Positions 57,348 to 64,000 of a stretch of 64,000 nucleotides of DNA are shown piece after piece. The DNA is from Imbricaverruca yamaguchii. Lineage: Eukaryota; Arthropoda; Thecostraca; Neoverrucidae. The position numbers and the translations under genes were made by a program. Under the pieces are notes generated by a model. That model was not told the origin of the DNA, ran no database searches, and saw only the letters and a program-made list of their open reading frames with translations. The stretch lies in the NCBI GenBank assembly GCA_034440575.1, contig JAOTOL010001015.1:1-64000 (forward strand), read 5' to 3'. Each line of letters opens with the position of its first letter. The stretch's first letter is position 1.

Positions 57348-57582
57348 TGTAGTATGGTGACTGGGCTGTGGTGGCACAATGGATGAGTCAGGGTATGACC
57401 GGGAGGCGGCCGTCGATCGCGCCGTATTAGGGCATGGCCCAGCGATGACCGCGTCATGTCTGGGTGGGGGGTGACGCGCCGGAGGCGGGGAGATAGCCCC
57501 CGGCTGTGGTGTGAGTCAGTCGGTTCGCAGGCTCCGACGCGAGTACATGAACCCGGCACGTGAAAGAGACTTTGCAGCTACA
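57348..57582 (+). repeat. 5' long terminal repeat
   Basis: 235 bp, TG...CA termini, apparently identical to 61,288-61,522. No clear TATA box was seen; the LTR is GC-rich with GTGACGCGCC and CGGCACGTGAAAG stretches. Confidence 0.95.
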
Positions 57583-57617
57583 AGCTATTTCGGCTTTACC
57601 GTAACAACGTGACAGCC

Positions 57618-58407
57618 ATGCCGGGTTCCGGGGAGGAGGAGACAGTGACCAGTGCTGTGCCGCTGGAGCAGGGCGGACAGGCTCGGTGTTTCGACACGCG
57701 ATATATCCCGGAGTTTAGTGGTACCGGTGATAACGTGTCGGAGTGGTTCGTGAGGGCGGAGAAGCTGTACCGTCGGCGGGGAGTGCTGTTCACGGACGTC
57801 CTACCGGAGCGGCTGACGGGCGCCGCTTTTGCGGTGTGGGAGCAGATGTCTGAACAGGCGCAAGGGTCACTGGAAGCTGTCCGCGCTGCGCTGTACGACG
57901 CGCTCGCTCCCAATCGCTACGTGGCGTTCGCGGCGTTCCAGGCCAGAGAACTACAGCCGGGAGAGTCGCCGGACGCCTACCTGGCTGACCTCTGCCGGCT
58001 GATGGATCTGGTGATCGGCTCGGGGGGGGGCGTTCCCGGAGACGGTTATGGCGACCAAGTTCGTGTATGGCCTGCCGCTGCGCGTGCGGACACAGCTGAA
58101 GGCCGGGACGCGAGCACAGGCGGTGCCGCTGGCGGAGCTGGTCCGTGTGGCGCGGGAGATCCTGAGCGATGAGGCCGCCAACGCGACCGCTGCCGCTGCC
58201 GTGGCTGACCAGCATCGACCTACGGAGGCCGCGTCGGCGGTTGTGGCGGCGGCCCGCCCGGACGACAGACGGCCGAACCCGACCCCGCGGCGGCGCTGCT
58301 GGACCTGCGGCGCCTTCGGACACCTGGCCGCCTCCTGTCCACGTCGTGCGGCGGGAAACGCTGCCGGGGGCGGTGCGCGAGCGCAAGCGCCGTCTCCGGA
58401 GGCGTGA
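57618..58407 (+). pseudogene. gag: capsid-like region and CCHC zinc knuckle
   Basis: ATG at 57,618 opens a frame reading MPGSGEEETV, then FSGTGDNVSEWFVRAEKLYR, a typical retrotransposon capsid start (aromatic, glycine, W-F). It continues through FQARELQPGESPDAYLADL. At the G run near 58,021-58,030 the frame must change by one base, after which VYGLPLRVRTQLKAG and the zinc knuckle CWTCGAFGHLAASC (C-x2-C-x4-H-x4-C, about 58,300-58,340) follow, ending at TGA 58,405-58,407. The shift at a homopolymer could be a real indel or a sequencing error. The protease frame lies -1 relative to the zinc-knuckle frame, as in elements that use -1 frameshifting. Confidence 0.85.
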
Positions 58408-58853
58408 GCGCGCTCCCCGTGGTACCAATGCAAGTGGACGGGGTACGGCGGAACGCGCTTGTTGACACTGGGTGCACTGATGTGCTGCTGTATCGTGGGT
58501 GCTGTGTGTCGGGGTATGACACTGCAAGGAGGGCGTTGCTGCACACTGTGGATGGCGGTTCGCTTCAGTGCGTGGGAACTGTGCGTGTGACGGTGGCCTA
58601 TCAGGATCGGCGCATTGTGCTGGACGCGTTGGTAGTGCCAACCAGGGCACTGGGGGTGGACATGGTGTTTGGTATGTCGGGCGTGCGGGCCCTGGGGGGC
58701 ATCCAGGTGCGGGCACCGGCCGAGGTGGCGGTGTGTGCGGCGACAGTCGCGGGCGGCGGGGCAGCACGGCGGCAGCAGGACGTGCAAATAGAGGCCGCGG
58801 ATTTTAAGGCGCGTTTTGATGCGCAGACAGGCGAGTGGACTGTCGGTTGGTAG
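58404..58853 (+). CDS. Retrotransposon aspartic protease region
   Basis: Frame with LPVVPMQVDGVRRNALVDTG then CTDVLL. The DTG is the catalytic triad of a retropepsin-like protease that would cut the polyprotein. Further on come VTVAYQDRRIVLDALVV and VDMVFGMSGVRALGG, the flap and C-terminal ILG-like part (here VFGM). The frame overlaps the end of gag by one codon and ends with TAG at 58,851-58,853. The same frame continues on the other side of this stop into RT, so the stop interrupts what is normally one pol frame, by mutation or (less likely) by readthrough. No ATG is required if it is made by frameshifting. Confidence 0.8.
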   Translation: MSALPVVPMQVDGVRRNALVDTGCTDVLLYRGCCVSGYDTARRALLHTVDGGSLQCVGTVRVTVAYQDRRIVLDALVVPTRALGVDMVFGMSGVRALGGIQVRAPAEVAVCAATVAGGGAARRQQDVQIEAADFKARFDAQTGEWTVGW

Positions 58854-59578
58854 TGGGCCGCGGGCGCCGGCCCGGCCTGTTTGCGAAACAGGACCGCACA
58901 GTATGCGGTGCCGGCGGCGGCCCGGGAGGCCTACGAGGCGGAGCTCGACCTGTGGGTCAGGGAGGGGTGGCTCGTCCCGTATGACGAGGAGGCGGACGGA
59001 CCGGCACGCGGCCTGATACCGTTGATGGCGGTACAACAGCCCAACCAGCACAAGGTGCGCCCTGTGCTGGACTACCGCGAGCTGAATGGGTACGTCACAG
59101 CCCACACCGCGGACGCGGACGTGTGTGCCGACCAGCTTCGTCGCTGGCGACGGCACGGCGCCCGCGTCGCGGTAGTGGACCTGCGAAAGGCGTACATGCA
59201 GCTCCGGTTGGAACGGCGGTTGTGGCCCTATCAAACGGTGGAGGTCCGCGGGCAGCGGTACTGCCTGACGCGCGTCGGTTTTGGGGTCAACATCGCCCCA
59301 ATGGTGTTGAAAGCCGTCGTGCAGGCTGTGCTGTGCTGCGCCGCGACCCGGCCGTGTCGCGGGGAGTGTTGCCCTACGTAGATGACCTGCTCGTGGACGA
59401 GACGGTCATCAGCGCAGAGTACGTAGTGGAGCACTTCGCGCGGTACGGCTTGGTGTGCAAGCCGCCCGTGCGGGCGGCTGAGGACGCCCGTCTCCTCGGT
59501 CTGTGGGTGGGTGAAGGCCCCGACGAAGACCTGCGGTGGCAGCGGGACGGTGCGCCGGCGCCGCCGCCTGCGTGCTGA
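58854..59578 (+). pseudogene. Reverse transcriptase region, frameshifted before the YVDD box
   Basis: Blocks in order: EAELDLWVREGWLVPYDEEA; HKVRPVLDYRELNGYV (about 59,050-59,095); ARVAVVDLRKAYMQLRL with the first catalytic Asp; RGQRYCLTRVGFGVNIAPMV; then, after a -1 change near 59,330-59,345 (just past VVQAVL), RGVLPYVDDLLVDETV with the Asp pair at about 59,380-59,385, and ARLLGLWVGEG. A stop (TAG) at 59,379 closes the first frame and TGA at 59,576 closes the second. The repeated GCTGTGCTGTGCTGC at the shift site is a likely indel-prone spot. The enzyme would copy element RNA into DNA. Confidence 0.85.
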
Positions 59579-61242
59579 CACGGCGCGCCGTGTTTGCGTG
59601 GTGCGGCCAATTGGTGTTGCACATGGCGGAACTCGACGCGGCACTCAGCGGCGTCAACTTGGCAATCGCGTGGGGGATCACTAACATCGATCTCCGCACC
59701 GATTCGGCCACGGTCCATAAGTGGATCGACGACGCCTTGAGTGGCCGCTCGCGCTTGCGCACCAAGGCGCACGGGGAGATGCTGATCCGACGGAGGATCG
59801 ACGTGATTCGTCAGGTGGTGGACGAGCTCCAGCTCACGATGAGCATCAGTCTGGTTCGCTCAGCGGACAATCCGTCGGACGCGTTAACCCGTGTGCCGCA
59901 GGTGTGGTTGCGCGAGACGGCCGCAGCTGACGTGGCAGAGACCGACGATGGAGGCGAGGGCGCGTTACCCGTGGCCCTGGTGGATCCGCGCGACGCGGCT
60001 GACCCGGCCCAGGTCCGTGCGGTGCATGAGAGTGTCAGGCACCAGGGTGTGCGCCGGACGCTGTGGCACACACGGCGGGTTTGTGACGGGCGGGTGACGC
60101 GGTCGGTGGTGCGGGAGGTGGCGGCGGCTTGCGACGTGTGTCAGTCGATCGACCCGGCGCCCGTGCGTTGGAGGCACGGCCATCTGAGCGTGCCCCGGTG
60201 CTGGGAGCGCCTGGCAATTGACGTGACTCACGTGCGCGGCGCTGCCTACCTGACGATCATTGACTTTGGGCCGTCGCGCTACGCGCTGTGGCGCCTCCTG
60301 GACTGGGGTGAGACCGCAGAGGCCATTGTGGGCTTGCTCGAGACCGTGTTCCTGGAGCATGGTGCCCCGGCGGAGGTGCTGCTGGACAATGCTACAGTGT
60401 TCCACGCGCGTCAGATGGCGACGCTCGCGGCACGCTGGGAAATTAAGCTGCACTTCCGTGGCGTGCATGAGGCGGGTGGAAACGGAATTGTGGAGCGACA
60501 CCATCGTACCGTCAAAGTGATGGCGGCACGACAGAGCTGCTCCGTGGCTGTCGCAGTGCATCGGTACAACGCCACGCCGAGGGACACTGCTGACGCAAAT
60601 TCCGCCCCTCTCGCCTGCCTGCTCCGGGAACACGGCCGAGACTTGCCAGTCGATGCGAGTCCTGTAGGACAAGGCGCGCAGCCACGGTTGCGATCCGGTT
60701 CGCTGCGGCCGGGCGAGCCGGTATGGGTGTCTCGTCCCGGCGTGGTGACGCGGGTGCTGGCACCTCCCCTGGTAAAGGTGGATGGCACCCCGTGGCATCG
60801 CCGGAACATCCGTCGGCGGTACCCAACGCGCAACCAGGTCGCGCCCGATGAGCGGGCACCAGCGGATGACGACGAGGCCGGTCCTGACCCGGTGCCACCA
60901 CCTCTGCCGCCGCTGGAACCCGCGCCGCCAGCACCGCCGGCAACGCCGCCTGAGACCGAGACGGTGGAGGTAGAGCGGCCGCCGCGTGCGCCGCCCGATC
61001 CTGTGTCGCGCGAGGTGTCTCATGTGCCGCCATGTAACATCACCGCGGACACGATGTCAGATCTGGACTTGACGGTTGAAGACTCGTCTGATGACGACTA
61101 TGTACCCGACGTGCGGCTGCAGCATGCGGCGCGGTGGCAGGCGACGCCGCGTCGCAGTGAGAGGCTCGCGCGGGCCAACGAGCCGACAGCCGTCCCGGGC
61201 TGTTTCAATGTGGATCCGTATGCATGGGTTGATAGCGAGTGA
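59579..61242 (+). CDS. RNase H (N-terminally truncated) and integrase
   Basis: The open frame (codons counted from 59,536) is 568 codons. RNase H: E32 (MAELDAAL), D56 (LRTDSATV) and D115 (SADNPSDALTRV) are present, but the segment with the first catalytic Asp and its beta strands is missing; CGQLV is joined directly to LHMAELDAAL, a loss of roughly 100 residues compared with related elements. Integrase: zinc-binding H164, H169, C199, C202, then catalytic D229 (LAIDVTH), D284 (VLLDNATVF) and E320 (GNGIVERHHR) with D-35-E spacing. A C-terminal beta domain (GEPVWVSRPGVVTRVL) and a Pro-rich, acidic tail with RRSERLARAN follow, ending in TGA at 61,240. Integrase looks intact and could in principle act in trans. 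Confidence 0.85.
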
Positions 61243-61287
61243 ATATGTGTTCTGTGTTATGTGTGATCCTTGAAGATCAGGGGGTGG

Positions 61288-61522
61288 TGTAGTATGGTGA
61301 CTGGGCTGTGGTGGCACAATGGATGAGTCAGGGTATGACCGGGAGGCGGCCGTCGATCGCGCCGTATTAGGGCATGGCCCAGCGATGACCGCGTCATGTC
61401 TGGGTGGGGGGTGACGCGCCGGAGGCGGGGAGATAGCCCCCGGCTGTGGTGTGAGTCAGTCGGTTCGCAGGCTCCGACGCGAGTACATGAACCCGGCACG
61501 TGAAAGAGACTTTGCAGCTACA
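61288..61522 (+). repeat. 3' long terminal repeat
   Basis: Same 235 bp as the 5' LTR, no difference seen by eye. Preceded by GATCAGGGGGTGG, a probable polypurine tract. Confidence 0.95.
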
Positions 61523-61527
61523 GGACG
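61523..61527. repeat. Target site duplication of the LTR element, right copy
   Basis: GGACG, identical to 57,343-57,347. Confidence 0.9.
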
Positions 61528-61925
61528 AGCGGCCGCCTCGGCCGGGGTCGGCCGGAGAGGCCTGCAACTCCTCTCGGCAGGCGAGGCTGGTTCCAGGCAG
61601 AGAGCTGCCTCTGCGTCGCGGGGGGGGCTTGTGGGGGGGGGGGGAGCGTGTTGGCACCGCCGCTCTTTCGCAGCCCGCCAGACAGCAGCGGGTGGGAGAC
61701 AGAGTGCTGGTCCACATATGCTGCGCAGCGGGCTGATCGGCGTCGCACTATTCTATTGGGGGGGAGGGCTGTCAACGCAGCGGCCGCACACCGGGCTGCG
61801 GGCACGGCATACACCGTTATGGTGGCCGTACCTTTTGGCAAAGCCCACAATGCGTGGGCGGCAGGGGTGCCACAGGTAGTCTGCATGTAGGTGTGTCGGC
61901 GGGGCCAAAGTCCGGAAGCCCAGCT
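61528..61925. other. GC-rich DNA right of the LTR element
   Basis: Contains two G runs (61,619-61,626 and 61,634-61,645) and overlapping open frames without motifs. No gene is supported. Confidence 0.4.
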
Positions 61926-62460
61926 TTAGTAGCTAGCTCGGGGACATGGCGGAGCAGCGCCAAAGACGGACGACTTCACACACCCCTTGTGGGGTCAAAT
62001 CTTCCTCGGAGCTCGTCCTCCGGAAGGTCGACCAGCTCGGAGGCAAGTAACATCACGAATGTGTTGTTAAGGTGGTCGGCGACGACCACCTCAACGGGAA
62101 GGACAGGAAGTGGCTCAGGGTGAGCAGGGCCCTGGTCTGGCTGGGATCGCGCACTCTAACCAGTGGTACACCTGGCCGGACGATCCTGGCCAAGACCACC
62201 CCACCCCAGGTCCAGCGGTCCAGCTCCTTAGCTATAGCGAAGGGGAACGTGCGGTCTCAGGGGTCCTCCGCCCTGGTGACCAGCACGTAAGATTCCCCGT
62301 CGGGGGTCTCGGTGTGAGGGAACTGGGCTCGAGGGCGAGCCGGCGGTCGCCCCTTCCGGCAGAGAGGGACTCCCGGGCATCCCGAGGGTGAGTGGCGTAC
62401 AGGTGTCGGTGCAGAAGGGCAAGGGCACTCAGAAGGGGTGCAGACAAGATGGGCATCCTG
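61926..62460 (-). pseudogene. Decayed LINE ORF1-like fragment
   Basis: Reading the minus strand in broken frames gives YVLVTRAEDP (about 62,290-62,265), FPFAIAKELDRWTWGGVVLA (62,245-62,185), VPLVRVRDPSQTRALLTL, then after a frame change VEVVVADHLNNTFVMLLASE and LVDLPEDELRGRFDPTRGV (to about 61,985). This order (PFAIAKAL-type block, LLV block, V-x-x-HxxLN block, then a block ending D-x-x-GV) is that of the RNA-binding part of ORF1 proteins in Jockey/I-like LINEs; the intact ORF1 at 20,083-22,044 has the same plan. Stops and shifts show it is dead. The zinc knuckles, if any, would lie beyond 61,985 but were not seen. Confidence 0.45.
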
Positions 62461-62535
62461 AAGGGGTACTACAAGGAAGGGTAAAAAGAACTGTTGTGAA
62501 AAATTAGAGAAAGACGAGTTGTAGGGGTGGGACCA

Positions 62536-62601
62536 GTCGGTCAGAGGCTAACGCAGTACGATAGCGCTATTCTTTAACCCAGTAGGGGACATCTGACCGG
62601 C
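62536..62601 (+). other. Potential RNA hairpin
   Basis: GTCGGTCAGA (62,536-62,545) can pair with TCTGACCGGC (62,592-62,601) over ten positions, with one G-U, around a 46-nt loop. Function unknown. Confidence 0.35.
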
Positions 62602-64000
62602 TCTAACCTGTAGGGAAGGATGGAACATAAAAACACTATCGAGCTGGCCGCCGGTGCAATTCGGTTTTCCGACGACGCCCTAGAGAGCCGCTAAGCCGCA
62701 GGGAAGTGGCAGGGGGCTATGCCAGCTAATCCGACGAGCAAACCTACTAGTAAAGAGGAGCTGTCGGCTAGTCAGGCGAGTAACCAGCTAGTAGTGAGTT
62801 ACGTCACCCGAGGGCCGAGCTTCCGGTAAATCCATGAGAAAGGCACCTGCGACAGGGTTAAAATATTGGTTTTTCATTAGGTGTGAGATGTCGAAATGAG
62901 CATAGCAGGATGTCGAAATTTGACATGTAATTAGTGTAATTTAAAATGTTTTGATGTCTTTCAGACTAATATTTGAGTTGATGGTGTAGGTGATTATGAC
63001 TGGACTTTATCATTTGTTTTAAGATTCATAATTTAAGAAAAGATGTAAATCGGGATAAGGAGAATAATAACTATGATGAACAGGTATTGTATCCCATATC
63101 ACATAGGTGATCCCTTTACACGAAATTGCATTGCAAAATGTTCGTGTAATACCATTCCGTATTGAGGGCATGCACACGCTATTTATAAACAATATACTGT
63201 TACAAAGGAGACACAAATACTTCATATCGACGAGCAGGATGCTGATACTTCTTGAAGAAGGATGTCGATTGAGTGTCCAGAAAGTAGTATATTCAGAAAG
63301 TGGAATAATTTATCACTGAGCAACTTTGATAAGCTTGCATATTGTATTCAGTGCAGGGCTTCATTGCTTGCTGAATAAGGACTTAAGGAGTGCTGGTTGA
63401 CACCGGGTTTCAGGATACTGGGTAGAATATCTGAAACAGAAGAGGCTCTGTGATACGGTTTCAGGAAATTTCCTGATCAGAGGTCATTGGTGCATCCCAA
63501 CTATGGCATATTTGAATTGTTGAAGGGCATCAGGATGTCTTCAGTTAAGTTCATGTTGGCTTCATAATTAGCAGCTAGTAAGCAAGGATGTCACAAAAGC
63601 CATAGACAGAGAGGTGGATTCCACTTTCATTAGGTTGTATTTTCCACCCATTTCCTTGAAAAATTTCACACTGACCTACGAGACATATAGAGTGGGTGGG
63701 CAAGGAACCTGACTCGGCGGCCAGCGTCGCAGCTTGATCTCCCGATGTGATGTCGAGAAGATCAACAGCCAGGTCCTCTCAAGTTGCCTCTGTATGGAGT
63801 TCGCCAGCCTGCCTAATGCCTACGGTTCTGTTCACGCGATCCCACACACCACCCAATGTCAATAGCGGCGCGGCAGAGCGCAGCTGTGATCCATGTGCGG
63901 CTGGCCGGACAAATGGAAAGTCGGCGCAGCGAGTCGACGGCCGTTGCTGTGTCCCCCATCCCCACCTCACCCCCGCGCCCCGCGACTCCGCCTCCGTCGG
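62602..64000. other. Unassigned non-coding DNA to the window end
   Basis: 62,860-63,680 is AT-rich with no gene seen; from about 63,700 GC rises and the last 100 bp are C-rich. Minus-strand frame 63,970-63,779 has no motif. A gene could begin beyond the window edge. Confidence 0.4.

Larger units (their letters stand above)
57348..61522 (+). mobile_element. LTR retrotransposon with intact borders and damaged genes (Ty3/gypsy-type order)
   Basis: 4,175 bp bounded by two 235-bp direct LTRs that begin TGTAGTATGG and end GCAGCTACA, flanked by a 5-bp duplication. The domain order gag, protease, reverse transcriptase, RNase H, integrase is that of Ty3/gypsy elements. The internal region is strongly GC-rich, unlike most of the window. 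The two LTRs look identical base for base, so insertion is recent. Yet the genes have a frameshift at a G run in gag, an in-frame TAG between protease and RT, a frameshift before YVDD, and a loss spanning the RT end and RNase H start. After the 5' LTR the sequence AGCTATTTCGGCTTTACC does not start with TGG, so the tRNA primer is unclear. GATCAGGGGGTGG just before the 3' LTR is a modest polypurine tract. Confidence 0.95.

Noticed and set aside
57790..59234. Long minus-strand frames (325 and 427 codons) opposite gag-pol
   Set aside because: Antisense shadows of the GC-rich retrotransposon coding strand; all recognisable domains are on the plus strand.

Overview
The window looks like repeat-rich nuclear DNA of an arthropod. 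The clues are an interstitial TTAGG array (the usual arthropod telomere unit), a YxFGL-amide (allatostatin A type) neuropeptide precursor, spliced exons with GT/AG borders, and a dense set of animal transposons (LINEs, a Penelope-like element, a Merlin DNA transposon, TTAA-flanked short elements, an LTR retrotransposon). Species or order cannot be read from the sequence. There are very few host genes; most of the 64 kb is transposon and satellite DNA, and most transposon genes are broken.

Region 1 (1-5,019): an endonuclease fragment of a CR1-like LINE on the - strand, a TTAGG tract, a 325-bp tandem repeat, and the 3' half of an I/Jockey-like LINE (reverse transcriptase) on the - strand. Region 2 (5,020-18,635): a 13.6-kb Merlin-type DNA transposon flanked by a perfect 9-bp target duplication (GCTCTTCTG). 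It landed inside the RT gene of that LINE, whose 5' half (ORF1, endonuclease, N-terminal RT) resumes at 18,636. Its long inverted arms are built of about 167-bp tandem repeats (about 3.05 kb on the left, 1.7 kb on the right). Its interior carries an intron-containing IS1016/ISXO2-like transposase gene (exons 13,056-16,383) with two 1-nt frameshifts, plus a decayed duplicate of its zinc-ribbon exon. This nested structure is the most striking object in the window.

Region 3 (22-48 kb): sparse, mostly non-coding DNA with a Penelope-like RT/GIY-YIG relic, a relic of an uncharacterised dispersed animal gene family, one orphan candidate exon, many minisatellites (25-, 30-, 45-, 72-bp units) and long microsatellites. 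A TTAA-flanked non-autonomous element family recurs at 8.5, 42.7-44.3, 46.3 and 55.4 kb.

Region 4 (48-57 kb): the only convincing host gene, an allatostatin-A-type precursor on the - strand with five amidated YGFGL peptides. Then come a 48-bp minisatellite and a small secreted-peptide ORF with a relaxin-like B-chain motif. Region 5 (57,343-61,527): a GC-rich LTR retrotransposon with two LTRs that look identical, a 5-bp target duplication (GGACG), and gag-protease-RT-RNase H-integrase order. The gag/pol frames are interrupted and part of RNase H is missing. The last 2.5 kb holds a decayed LINE ORF1-like piece and unassigned DNA.

Overall this is a layered record of transposition: LINE first, then Merlin into the LINE, then a TTAA element into the Merlin, and independently a young LTR insertion near the right end.
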